From: Ectopseudomonas chengduensis
Lineage (GTDB): Bacteria; Pseudomonadota; Gammaproteobacteria; Pseudomonadales; Pseudomonadaceae
Assembly (NCBI RefSeq): GCF_900102635.1
Contig: NZ_FMZQ01000016.1
Location: 62,001 to 126,000 of the forward strand
Reading direction: 5' to 3'
Length of the DNA stretch: 64,000 nt
Shown here: positions 7,521 through 15,420 of the stretch, one piece after another
Layout: each line of letters starts with the position of its first letter
Position numbering within the stretch: the stretch's first letter is position 1
Notes under the pieces: model-generated
What the model saw: only the letters and a program-made list of their open reading frames with translations
What the model was told of the DNA's origin: nothing
Databases searched by the model: none
Made by a program: the position numbers and the translations under genes

Positions 7521-10500
7521 TCAGTGAAAATCCCGACTGCGTATATCCAGGCCCGTCAGCATCGTCGTCATGTCCGTCAGGCGCCCGGCGATCACGTGGC
7601 GCACACCGTCGACGGTCTCAAGATGGCCATCGATGCGCAGCATCTGCGACTGCACCAGAACTCGTCGCTGCCGCTCAGCCAGGTCGTGCCAGACGACCAC
7701 ATTGACCAGACCGAACTCATCTTCGAGGGTGAGGAAAATCACGCCGCTGGCGGTTTGCGGCCTTTGCCGGCCTATCACCAGACCGGCAATGCTGACAGGC
7801 CGGCCGTGCTCAACTGCCTGTAGCTCCCGCGAGCTCTTGCAGCGTATCGCTCGCAGCGCCTGGCGCAGCAGGGCCAGAGGGTGCGGACCGAGCGTGGTGC
7901 CAAGCGTGGCATAGTCGGTCAGTAGGTCTTCTCCTTGCGATGGTGCAGGCAGACTCAGGATTTCTTCGCTCGGCGCAGATACGCCGGCGAACAGCGGCAA
8001 CTGTTCCTCGACACCAGCCACCGCCCAGCGCGCCTGATAGCGGTGGCCAACCAGGCCGGAGAGAGCGCCTGCATCGGCCAATCGCTCGCGCGCCGATGCA
8101 TCCAGGCGTGCACGTATGCTGAGGTCTTCGACATCACGGAATGCGCCGCACTGGCGTGCCTGTTCGATACGGCGCGCGTCGTCTTCGCGCATGCCACGAA
8201 TCATCCTCAGACCCAGGCGAATGGTCGGCTCGCCATGTTCATCGGGCTCCAGGCTGCAATCCCAGTCGCTGTAGTGCACGTCCACGGGACGCACCTCGAC
8301 ATCATGCCGCCGTGCATCCTGCAGCACCTGATCCGGGCTGTAGAAGCCCATCGGCCAACTGTTGACCAGCGCGCAGGCATAGGCAGCAGGCTCGTGGCAC
8401 TTCAGCCAGCAACTGGCATAGGCGAGCAGGGCGAAGCTGGCCGCATGCGACTCGGGAAAACCGTAACTACCGAAGCCCTCGATCTGGCGGAAGATCCGCT
8501 CGGTGAATGCCTGCGTGTAACCCTTTTCCAGCATGCGCGAGGTGAGTCGCTGACGATGCGGTTCGAGCCCGCCATGACGCTTCCAGGCGGCCATGCTGCG
8601 GCGTAGTTCATCCGCCTCGCCGGGTGTGTACTCGGCAGCGACGATGGCCAGCTCCATGACCTGCTCCTGAAACAGCGGTACGCCGAGCGTGCGCTCGAAG
8701 ACCGGCTTGAGTTCATCCGAGGGATAGTCGATCGGTTCTTCGCCGTTTCGCCGACGCAGGTAGGGGTGCACCATGTCGCCCTGAATCGGCCCCGGACGGA
8801 CGATGGCCACCTGGATCACCAGGTCGTAGAACGCCTTCGGGCGCAATCGTGGCAGCATCGCCATCTGCGCACGGGACTCGATCTGGAACGCGCCAATGGT
8901 GTCTGCACGGCAGATCATGGCGTAGGTGGCCGGGTCTTCCTTGGGCAGGGTGGCCAGCGTCCACTGCGTGCCCCGGTAGCGCTCGATGAGACTGAAGCAA
9001 CGGCGCAGGGCGCTGAGCATACCCAAAGCCAGCACGTCGACCTTGAGCAGGCCGACCCTGTCCAGATCGTCCTTGTCCCACTGGATGACAGTACGCTCGG
9101 CCATCGTCGCGTTCTCCACCGGCACCAGCGTATCGAGGGCGTGCTCGGAAATGACGAAACCGCCCGGATGCTGCGATAGATGGCGAGGGAAGCCAATCAA
9201 CTCGCCGGTCAGTATCAGCACGCGCCTGAGCAGTGGATTCTGCGGATCGAACCCCGCCTCCAATAGGCGCTCGGGCGCTGGCGGGCCGCTGCTCCAGCGG
9301 CCACAGCAGTCAGCCAGCGCATTGACCTGATCAGGCGGCAAGCCGAGGGCCTTGGCGACGTCGCGTATCGCCCCGGCGCCGTGATAGGTGTTGACCACGG
9401 CCGTGAGCGCCGCACGCGTTCGGCCGTAGCGACGAAACACGTACTGGATGACTTCTTCACGGCGTTCATGCTCGAAATCGACGTCGATATCCGGCGGCTC
9501 GTTGCGCTCGCGGGAGAGAAAGCGCTCGAACAACAGCCGGCTGTGGGTGGGGTCCAGCTCGGTGATACCCAGGGCGAAACAGACGCTCGAGTTGGCCGCC
9601 GACCCCCGGCCCTGGCAGAGGATCTGCTGCTCGCGGGCAAAGCGGACGATGTCGTGCACGGTCAGAAAGTAGCTTTCGTATTCCAGTTCGGCGATCAGCG
9701 CCAACTCGTGTTCGAGCTGCGCGCGGGCCCTGTCCGGCACTCCCTCGGGCCAACGCTCAGCAGCGCCGCGCTCCACCAGAAAGCGCAGCCAGGACGTGGC
9801 GTCATGACCTTCTGGCACCAGCTCGTGCGGGTAGTGATACTCCAGTTGCTCGAGATCGAAGTGGCAGCGCTCGGCGATGCGCAGGCTCTGTGCGAGCAGC
9901 TCGGGCGGATACAGCTCGGCCAGCTCCTCAACTCGGCGCAGATGCCGTTCGCCATTGGCAAACAGATAGGCGCCGGCCTCTGCCACGGGCAGATGATGAC
10001 GGATGGCGGTCATACAATCCTGCAGGGCGCGGCGGCCACGGGCATGCATGTGTACGTCGCCACAGGCCACGGCCGGCAGGTCGTGATCACCTGCCAGCTC
10101 GAGCAGGCGCTGCAGGCGCGCGGTATCGTCGGCGCCACGATGCAACTCAACGCCCAGCCACAGATGCTCGGGAAACAGCGAGCGAAGCCAGGGCAGGGCG
10201 CTGGCGTCACCGTCGCTGAGCCAGATGGCCAGCAGGCCATCGAGCGGCGCAACGAAATCCTCGTGCAGCAATCGGTAGGTGCCTTTTGCCGCTCGGCGCC
10301 GCGCCCGGGTGATCAGGCCGCATAGCGCCTGATAGCCCGCCAGGTTTTCGGCCAGCAGCACCAGCTTCGGGCCTTTCTCAATGAGCACCTCGCTGCCTAC
10401 GATCAGCTTTACCCCGGTTTTCTTCGAGGCTTCCCAGGCGCGCACGATGCCGGCCAGGGTGCATTCATCGGTGATTGCCAAGGCGCGATAGTTCAGTCTT

Positions 10501-10589
10501 GCCGCACGCTCGAACAACTCCTGCGCACTGGACGCGCCGCGCTGGAAACTAAAGTTGGACAGGCAATGCAGCTCGGCGTAATCGCTCAT
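7521..10589 (-). CDS. dnaE2: Error-prone DNA polymerase DnaE2 (ImuC)
   Basis: 1022 aa. The N-terminus is a PHP domain (ELHCLSNFSFQRGASSAQEL). The polymerase III alpha-type palm carries the catalytic aspartates in PDIDVDFEHERR, and an OB-fold follows near the C-terminus. EEQLPLF near residue 860 fits the QLxLF beta-clamp-binding consensus. DnaE2 is the translesion polymerase of the ImuA-ImuB-DnaE2 mutasome used for damage-induced mutagenesis. Its ATG overlaps the imuB stop by 4 bp, so the pair is translationally coupled. It is the last gene of the SOS operon that starts at the LexA box at 12639. Confidence 0.97.
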   Translation of the reverse strand: MSDYAELHCLSNFSFQRGASSAQELFERAARLNYRALAITDECTLAGIVRAWEASKKTGVKLIVGSEVLIEKGPKLVLLAENLAGYQALCGLITRARRRAAKGTYRLLHEDFVAPLDGLLAIWLSDGDASALPWLRSLFPEHLWLGVELHRGADDTARLQRLLELAGDHDLPAVACGDVHMHARGRRALQDCMTAIRHHLPVAEAGAYLFANGERHLRRVEELAELYPPELLAQSLRIAERCHFDLEQLEYHYPHELVPEGHDATSWLRFLVERGAAERWPEGVPDRARAQLEHELALIAELEYESYFLTVHDIVRFAREQQILCQGRGSAANSSVCFALGITELDPTHSRLLFERFLSRERNEPPDIDVDFEHERREEVIQYVFRRYGRTRAALTAVVNTYHGAGAIRDVAKALGLPPDQVNALADCCGRWSSGPPAPERLLEAGFDPQNPLLRRVLILTGELIGFPRHLSQHPGGFVISEHALDTLVPVENATMAERTVIQWDKDDLDRVGLLKVDVLALGMLSALRRCFSLIERYRGTQWTLATLPKEDPATYAMICRADTIGAFQIESRAQMAMLPRLRPKAFYDLVIQVAIVRPGPIQGDMVHPYLRRRNGEEPIDYPSDELKPVFERTLGVPLFQEQVMELAIVAAEYTPGEADELRRSMAAWKRHGGLEPHRQRLTSRMLEKGYTQAFTERIFRQIEGFGSYGFPESHAASFALLAYASCWLKCHEPAAYACALVNSWPMGFYSPDQVLQDARRHDVEVRPVDVHYSDWDCSLEPDEHGEPTIRLGLRMIRGMREDDARRIEQARQCGAFRDVEDLSIRARLDASARERLADAGALSGLVGHRYQARWAVAGVEEQLPLFAGVSAPSEEILSLPAPSQGEDLLTDYATLGTTLGPHPLALLRQALRAIRCKSSRELQAVEHGRPVSIAGLVIGRQRPQTASGVIFLTLEDEFGLVNVVVWHDLAERQRRVLVQSQMLRIDGHLETVDGVRHVIAGRLTDMTTMLTGLDIRSRDFH

Positions 10590-11995
10590 GCGAACCAGCC
10601 GTGCAGCAGCAATGGCCCATCACTACCGACCGGGCGATACGCCCAGCCGCGCTGACCGGCACGGGTTTGCACCACGTAATAGTCGCGGCGCACATCCTCG
10701 CCATCCCACCAGCCGGACTCGATACGCTCCGGGCCGGAGAGGATGCGCAGTGAGGCCTCACGCAGCGGTTGGGGTTCGCTCAGCAGCCAGCCGGGGCGCG
10801 GGCCGCAGGGAGGCAGCAAGGGGTTGGTAGGCTCATTTTGCCAGGCATGCTCGGGGCGGTGATCGGCTCTGGCACCGAGGCCATGCAGAGCGTCATCACC
10901 GAGGCGCGCCCTTAGCCGCTCGCGTAATTGCTCCCAGGGCTGGTTCTGCTGTGGACGCTCGTCGAACAGTTGCTGATGCTGCGGCGCGAAGGTCGGCAAT
11001 TCACGCGCCTCCAGCCGCACGGCCAGCACCGGCGCTGGTAGCTGCTGATGTTCCAGACGGCCACGTGTCAGCTCGAACAGCATGCCGGGATCACGCTCGG
11101 CGCTGAGCAGACCCACCTGTATCTGCGTATCGGCACCCGCGCGGTGTTCCAGATGCAGGGTGAAACGCTGCACGCCACTATCACGACAGGCCAGGTAAGC
11201 CGCCAGATCGGCTGTCAGCCGGCGCAACGGGAACAGCAGTGCCTGATGCGATTCCACTTCGAAATTCAGCTCGATACGGGTATCGAAAACATCCGCAGGC
11301 ATGAAGAAATCCAGCGCTAACGGACGCTGGCCAGACAGGGTATCGAGATGACGTAGCACTTCGGCAGGGAAACGCTTGGCCAGGCTGTCACGCGGCAGAG
11401 CCAACAGCTGCCGCAACTGCCTGAGCCCCATGCGATTGAAGGCCGTGGTTAGCGTGGCGGATAGCCCGAGCCGATCCACTGGCAAGGGATCGAGCATCTG
11501 CTTGAGCATCCGCTCATCACTTGCCATCAACCCATCACCGACATTGACCAGCACTCGGGCCGCTGCCGGATTCGGCGCGACGGCAATGCGGTGCTGGAAG
11601 GCCAATGCCGAAAGCTCGGCGCGCAGGCGTGCTTCGAAACGCGGCCAGGGGCCGAACAGTCCCAGACTGGACTGCACCTCCAGCAACAGGCAGCGCGGAT
11701 AGTGCAGGCTGACCTGGGCACTGAAGCCATAGGCCCAGGCGGCCAGAAACTGCTGCCAGCGCTCGATGGCCGCAAGATCGTATTCTGCCGTGGCAAACCC
11801 ACGTGTCAGCGCCTGCGCTGCAGTCAGTGACTGGCCGGGCTTCAGCCCCAGGGCTCGGGCTGCCGGGTTGACCGCCTGTAGAACGCGCCGTTGTGGCGAG
11901 CCGGTAAGCAGCACCAACGGCTCATCAGGATTGGCGCGGTGGCGCTGCACGCCGTCCATGGCCAGTTGCGGCAACAAGATGCAAGCCCAGAGCAT
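10586..11995 (-). CDS. imuB: ImuB, Y-family polymerase-like mutasome hub
   Basis: 469 aa from the ATG at 11995 (MLWACILLPQLAMD). The frame is open 17 codons upstream, but that start would lie inside imuA and shows no family similarity. The fold is DinB-like, but the acidic metal ligands of true Y polymerases are replaced at the N-terminus (LLPQLAMD instead of a DMD-type motif) and in the second motif (LLLEVQSSLGLFG). This matches the known role of ImuB as an inactive hub that binds the clamp, ImuA and DnaE2. QQLFD near residue 330 could be a clamp-binding peptide. It starts 7 bp after the imuA stop. Confidence 0.93.
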   Translation of the reverse strand: MLWACILLPQLAMDGVQRHRANPDEPLVLLTGSPQRRVLQAVNPAARALGLKPGQSLTAAQALTRGFATAEYDLAAIERWQQFLAAWAYGFSAQVSLHYPRCLLLEVQSSLGLFGPWPRFEARLRAELSALAFQHRIAVAPNPAAARVLVNVGDGLMASDERMLKQMLDPLPVDRLGLSATLTTAFNRMGLRQLRQLLALPRDSLAKRFPAEVLRHLDTLSGQRPLALDFFMPADVFDTRIELNFEVESHQALLFPLRRLTADLAAYLACRDSGVQRFTLHLEHRAGADTQIQVGLLSAERDPGMLFELTRGRLEHQQLPAPVLAVRLEARELPTFAPQHQQLFDERPQQNQPWEQLRERLRARLGDDALHGLGARADHRPEHAWQNEPTNPLLPPCGPRPGWLLSEPQPLREASLRILSGPERIESGWWDGEDVRRDYYVVQTRAGQRGWAYRPVGSDGPLLLHGWFA

Positions 11996-12002
11996 GGCAG
12001 GT

Positions 12003-12620
12003 TCAATGCCAGGCAAACGCGAGCGGCTGCGCAGGTGGTAGACCACCGCGACACTTGATCACCCGTAGCTGCGCTGGCTGGCTGTCGAGCACCAGTCGTA
12101 GTGCTGCCGGTGAAGGATTGGCCGCTTCTGCCTGCGGCCGATAGGCGAAAGCTAGGGTTTGTCCGGTAGCCGCTGCCACTTGCAGACGTCTCAGCGAGCG
12201 ATCATCGGCCTGACGCAACCAGCTCAACACCGCGCCACAACTCCCCGAACGCAAGCATTGTTCGGCAGCCCACAGGGCATCGCGGCCATCTGCCTGGATG
12301 ATGCTCAGTTGGCGTAAATCGACGCCGGCATGAATCCAGGCCTGAGGGTAGGGCAGATGAGGAGGGGAGATCAGCACCACCCGCTCGCCTGAAACCGTCA
12401 GACTGGCAAGGGTCGGCCACAGCAAACTCAGCTCGCCAATGCCAGGCGCAGTCGTGAGAATTTCACTGAGTGCAGCCCTAGGCCAGCCGCCACCTGGCAG
12501 TACGGCGTCGAGAAACTGATGTCCAGTTGAGAAATTGGCGCCCGATGGCGATGAAACGACCTGGCCTCGCCATACGCGGCGAGCGTCGATCAACCGGTCA
12601 AGCGCGACCACGGATGACAT
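12003..12620 (-). CDS. imuA: ImuA, RecA-like mutasome component (SulA-like)
   Basis: 205 aa from the ATG at 12620 (MSSVVALDRLID). The open frame begins at 12674, but that start lies upstream of the LexA box and is excluded. The protein resembles the RecA/SulA-like ImuA family of Pseudomonas (STGHQFLDAVLPGGGWPRAALSEI at the N-terminus, then a degenerate ATPase core). ImuA works with ImuB and DnaE2 in SOS mutagenesis. The ribosome-binding site is poor and the leader very short: the LexA box ends 19 bp before the ATG. Confidence 0.9.
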   Translation of the reverse strand: MSSVVALDRLIDARRVWRGQVVSSPSGANFSTGHQFLDAVLPGGGWPRAALSEILTTAPGIGELSLLWPTLASLTVSGERVVLISPPHLPYPQAWIHAGVDLRQLSIIQADGRDALWAAEQCLRSGSCGAVLSWLRQADDRSLRRLQVAAATGQTLAFAYRPQAEAANPSPAALRLVLDSQPAQLRVIKCRGGLPPAQPLAFAWH

Positions 12621-12638
12621 GGAGGTAACAACCAAATA

Positions 12639-12654
12639 CTGTATATGAATACAG
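12639..12654. promoter_or_regulatory. LexA box controlling imuA-imuB-dnaE2
   Basis: CTGTATATGAATACAG fits the LexA consensus CTGT-N8-ACAG exactly, and the flanking TA on each side extends the palindrome. It lies 19 bp upstream of imuA, overlapping the expected core promoter. The operon should therefore be repressed by LexA and induced by DNA damage. Confidence 0.92.
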
Positions 12655-12810
12655 TATTGTTTGAGCCAACGCATGGGTCAAGAGAATCGCGATAAGGTGC
12701 TCAACCTGGTTACCGAGACGCAGCCGAGTCAGCCGAATAAATCCGTCCGGAGCATCGCGTCGATCCAGGCAATCGCGATCTACGTACAACCAACCCATAC
12801 GATCCGTCGT

Positions 12811-12835
12811 GTTGTGTTGTGTTGTGTTGTGTTGT
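12811..12835. repeat. Tandem repeat (GTTGT)5
   Basis: Five perfect copies of GTTGT stand in a row, preceded by a partial copy. Such short repeats are prone to slippage. It lies about 160 bp upstream of the LexA box, on the far side from imuA. Confidence 0.85.
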
Positions 12836-13097
12836 GCAGACACTGACTCGAAGCGAAGCGAACCCATATGGCATCTCGGAAATTTATCGCAGCACGCATC
12901 TAGGACTGTCGAGCGCAAAGCGAAGCTGCAGATGCGGTTGAGAGAATGACCAAGCGAAAGGTCTCAAGGCCCATGGGAGTATATGGATCATGGGAACGAT
13001 GAAACCCGGCGTTTCAAGTGTCTGGGAGCCAACGTAGGTGATTCAGTCTGGCCAAAACGAGAGTAAAGAGCCCTACATTGGATAAGCCTTGGTTTCG

Positions 13098-13113
13098 CAT
13101 AATGTATATTATG
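13098..13113. promoter_or_regulatory. AT-rich palindrome, possible operator or promoter
   Basis: CATAAT-GTAT-ATTATG is a perfect inverted repeat within an AT-rich patch of an otherwise GC-rich region. Similar palindromes serve as operators of small HTH regulators, but no such gene is present nearby. Confidence 0.35.
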
Positions 13114-13160
13114 TTAAATTACGTATTGGCTTGAGTATGCGCTGAACCGCTATGACAGCT

Positions 13161-13225
13161 GGTTCGCATCAGGCACGTAAAGCGATCCCCCGCTCTTTGG
13201 GAGATACTCATGCCTGATGAGCGAA
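13161..13225. terminator. Long imperfect hairpin downstream of the GNAT-Rnk gene
   Basis: TTCGC-ATCAGGCA (13163-13175) pairs with TGCCTGAT-GA-GCGAA (13211-13225). An inner stem (ATCCCCC with GGGAGAT, one mismatch) lies within the loop. It begins about 20 bp after the stop of the reverse-strand gene at 13245. There is no T-run, so it may protect the RNA 3' end rather than act as a classical terminator. Confidence 0.4.
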
Positions 13226-13244
13226 TCCTTAGCTGAAGGCGCAA

Positions 13245-14156
13245 TTACAGGTGGTAATCGCCTGCGGCCTCCGGCTGATATAGCACTTTCCTGATCTCGA
13301 TCCGGCGGGTCCGATCAGACACTCGCCAGTCGATGGCGTCTCCCTCCTGATAACCCAGGATGGCTGCGCCGATGTCGGAACACACGGAATGCTTGCCGGC
13401 GCTGCTGTCCGCGTCTTCAGGGTAAACCAAGGCCACTTCGATCTCTTCGTCATCCAGCTGCAACAACGCCCTGGAGTTCATCGTGACGACATTGCACGCC
13501 ACCTGTTGCGGCTTGACTACGATGGCCCGCTCAAGCTCATGTTCGAGTTCAACAATGGCCGGGCCTTGCTCGAGCGCGATCAGACATTCGAGCCTGGCCT
13601 TGTCGATTTCAGTGATATAGATCCCCGTGGAGTCGCCAACGGCACCTGCGCGCAGTAACTGGAAATAGCGCCCCGCCGTCATGGCAAATGACTTCAATGT
13701 CGGCGTTTCGCTCTCAAGCAGAAAACCGCTGCGTTGAAATGCTTTCAGCGAGCGCACGTTGTCCGGATGGATCTTGGCGATGAGCTTCTCTGCCCGGATG
13801 TCGAGGAAAGCCAGTTTCATGCCTTCGCGGATCGTACGGGCGCCAAGGTTTTGCCCCCATTTGTTGCTGTCTCCGATGGCCAGGACTATCTCGCACTCCC
13901 GGCCGGTCTTGATCAAACGGACAAAGCCCACCGGGGCGTCCTGCCGGTCGTAGGCCATGAAGAATCGGCCGCCCCGGTTGAACAGATGGGTCAGGATCGG
14001 CAATTGAGTTCGTTCGATGGCTTGCTCTATGGAGCGGGAAACATTACGCGAATCGCTCAGGTAGCAGGTGACGCGCTCATCCTGCAACCACTCCATCAGC
14101 GTCAGCGCGTGTGCCCGAGTAATTTCAGGGCACAGCGAAATGAAAGGCTTGTTCAT
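13245..14156 (-). CDS. Fusion of a GNAT acetyltransferase and an Rnk/GreA-like nucleoside diphosphate kinase regulator
   Basis: 303 aa from the ATG at 14156, supported by GGTGAAG. Residues 1 to about 170 are a GNAT domain with the acetyl-CoA loop region (NKWGQNLGARTIREGM) and the motif B pattern NVRSLKAFQRSGF. Residues about 180-303 resemble Rnk: a coiled-coil-like helix, then the GreA/GreB C-terminal fold (CNVVTMNSRALLQLDDEE, later DIGAAILGYQEGDAIDW). Rnk binds RNA polymerase and affects nucleoside diphosphate kinase activity. The acceptor of the acetyl group is unknown. I recall this domain pair from other Pseudomonas genomes. It appears monocistronic. Confidence 0.85.
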   Translation of the reverse strand: MNKPFISLCPEITRAHALTLMEWLQDERVTCYLSDSRNVSRSIEQAIERTQLPILTHLFNRGGRFFMAYDRQDAPVGFVRLIKTGRECEIVLAIGDSNKWGQNLGARTIREGMKLAFLDIRAEKLIAKIHPDNVRSLKAFQRSGFLLESETPTLKSFAMTAGRYFQLLRAGAVGDSTGIYITEIDKARLECLIALEQGPAIVELEHELERAIVVKPQQVACNVVTMNSRALLQLDDEEIEVALVYPEDADSSAGKHSVCSDIGAAILGYQEGDAIDWRVSDRTRRIEIRKVLYQPEAAGDYHL

Positions 14157-14312
14157 CTTCACCACACACTTATATGTAAAGAATGAAAGCCCTTCATGGC
14201 TATGGCCATGACGGTTCTTTCGGCAACCGGCTACTTTAAGCCATAACGCGAGTAATGCCGAACCGCCAAAGCAGTCCTCCACGGGTTGAGCCACCCTCTC
14301 CTGCAGTTGTCG

Positions 14313-14747
14313 CTACAACTGCGTGCGTATGATTCTTTCGAATTCAACACTGCGGCTGCTGTGCTCCTGCAACTGCTGCCGAAACTGCGGTGACAGCTGC
14401 TCCGCGAGCACTTGCTCGAAACCGTGGCGAATTTGTTTTTCGGTGCGCAGCGCCGCGCGCAAACGGGCGCGGCCGCGCTCAGGTAACAGCGAGGTGGTCA
14501 CGCTGTTCCAGGCATGGCGAAGCATGCCGAACAGACTTGGATGCTGTGTCGGTCGGCCGCCATAGGTAACGATCTGATTGTGCAGGCAGGCCATCAGCGC
14601 CGAGCACTGCTGTTCGCGCTCGCGAAATAACCGCTGCTGCTCGGATGTACTCGCGCTGCCTGCAAGACGTCGATAGCTCAAGCTGGCGTCGTGGCAAGTC
14701 ATCAGAAGGTGGTTGAGCTGGGCAATGGTCTTGTCCAACGTCGGCAT
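14313..14747 (-). CDS. PA2169-family four-helix-bundle protein (DUF2383, ferritin-like)
   Basis: 144 aa. A helical protein with the DUF2383 pattern of paired acidic and polar helices (TIAQLNHLLMTCHDASLSYRRLA at the N-terminus). It is related to the next gene upstream but more divergent and more basic. Ferritin-like DUF2383 proteins are cytoplasmic four-helix bundles of unknown role, associated with stress in Pseudomonas. It lies 79 bp after its paralogue on the same strand, separated by a hairpin, so it may be expressed at a lower level from the same transcript. Confidence 0.8.
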   Translation of the reverse strand: MPTLDKTIAQLNHLLMTCHDASLSYRRLAGSASTSEQQRLFREREQQCSALMACLHNQIVTYGGRPTQHPSLFGMLRHAWNSVTTSLLPERGRARLRAALRTEKQIRHGFEQVLAEQLSPQFRQQLQEHSSRSVEFERIIRTQL

Positions 14748-14788
14748 GCGCTACGCCTCCCCTGCGCACTCGGATGCACAGAACTGAC

Positions 14789-14819
14789 ACCGGGTGCGCG
14801 CAGTGTTGCGGCACCCGGT
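14789..14819 (-). terminator. Intercistronic hairpin between the two DUF2383 genes
   Basis: ACCGGGTGC (14789-14797) pairs perfectly with GCACCCGGT (14811-14819). It lies 8 bp after the stop of the upstream gene. Without a T-run it may be a partial terminator or an RNA stabiliser within the operon. Confidence 0.5.
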
Positions 14820-14826
14820 AGACGGA

Positions 14827-15291
14827 TCAGCTCTTGGCACGAGCCACGTCACGCATCGCTCTGACTTCATCGTGATTGCGCAGCACGCCCTGATACTGAC
14901 GCTCCACCATGCTGCGGATTTCTGGGGGCAGATTCTTGGTCAGCGCTTCACTGTAGCGCTCCTTGGCCACGTCTTCGCCGCGCTCGGCTTCGTTGAGAAT
15001 GGCCTCTTCGTCCTTGCCGGTGACCAGTGATTTCAGGTCGACCCAGCGGCGGTGCAGGTCTGCCCCCACGCTGGTGCTGTCCTCTGGCTCGCCGCCCAAT
15101 TCCAGGACGGTCCGTTGCAGTTCTTCCGCCGCTTCGGCGCATTGCCGCGAGCGTTGCGAGAAGAGCTGCTTCATGTCGGGTCGCTTGACGTCTTCGGCGC
15201 AGACCTTGAAGCCTGCCTCGCCGTCCTTGCAGGTTTCGATCAGTTTGTTGAGGGTGCGTACCAGGTCTTTACGATCGTCGGTGAGATCCAT
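14827..15291 (-). CDS. PA2169-family four-helix-bundle protein (DUF2383, ferritin-like)
   Basis: 154 aa. Typical DUF2383 protein (DDRKDLVRTLNKLIETCKDG, with GADLHRRWVDLKSLVTGKDEEAI in the middle). The family adopts a ferritin-like four-helix bundle; possible metal ligands are acidic residues on the helices, but no metal or reaction is established. First gene of a two-gene reverse operon of paralogues. A GAACGA-N17-TCGGA element at 15360-15387 is a candidate stress promoter. Confidence 0.88.
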   Translation of the reverse strand: MDLTDDRKDLVRTLNKLIETCKDGEAGFKVCAEDVKRPDMKQLFSQRSRQCAEAAEELQRTVLELGGEPEDSTSVGADLHRRWVDLKSLVTGKDEEAILNEAERGEDVAKERYSEALTKNLPPEIRSMVERQYQGVLRNHDEVRAMRDVARAKS

Positions 15292-15359
15292 GTGTTGTCT
15301 CCGGGCCGGCTAAACGGCCATTGCTGGGTGGTATGTCCCGTCTTGGGGCCTACATGGAT

Positions 15360-15387
15360 TCCGACGTGCAGGCTGCGCTGATCGTTC
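15360..15387 (-). promoter_or_regulatory. ECF-type promoter candidate for the DUF2383 operon
   Basis: On the reverse strand GAACGA (15387-15382), 17 bp, then TCGGA (15364-15360), followed by AT. The same -10-like TCGGAAT occurs before glgE. It lies 69 bp upstream of the DUF2383 start and belongs to the shared motif set described in the findings. Confidence 0.45.
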
Positions 15388-15420
15388 AGGGAATATTCCA
15401 AGCAGCAAGCTGAGCCGGCT

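Larger units (their letters stand above)
12655..13244. other. Gene-free 590-bp stretch between the SOS operon and the GNAT-Rnk gene
   Basis: No reading frame here has a credible start site, codon pattern or recognisable product. The stretch holds a pentanucleotide tandem repeat (12811-12835), an AT-rich palindrome (13098-13113) and a long hairpin (13161-13225). The part around 13085-13135 is clearly richer in A and T than the neighbouring genes. It may be the remnant of an inserted element or a regulatory region whose gene has been lost. Confidence 0.5.

Noticed and set aside
12003..12674. imuA starting at 12674
   Set aside because: This start lies upstream of the LexA box, so the transcript could not include it. 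The ATG at 12620 is used instead.
12811..12835. The GTTGT tandem repeat as a CRISPR or phase-variable coding repeat
   Set aside because: Only five copies of a 5-base unit without spacers, and no coding frame depends on it.
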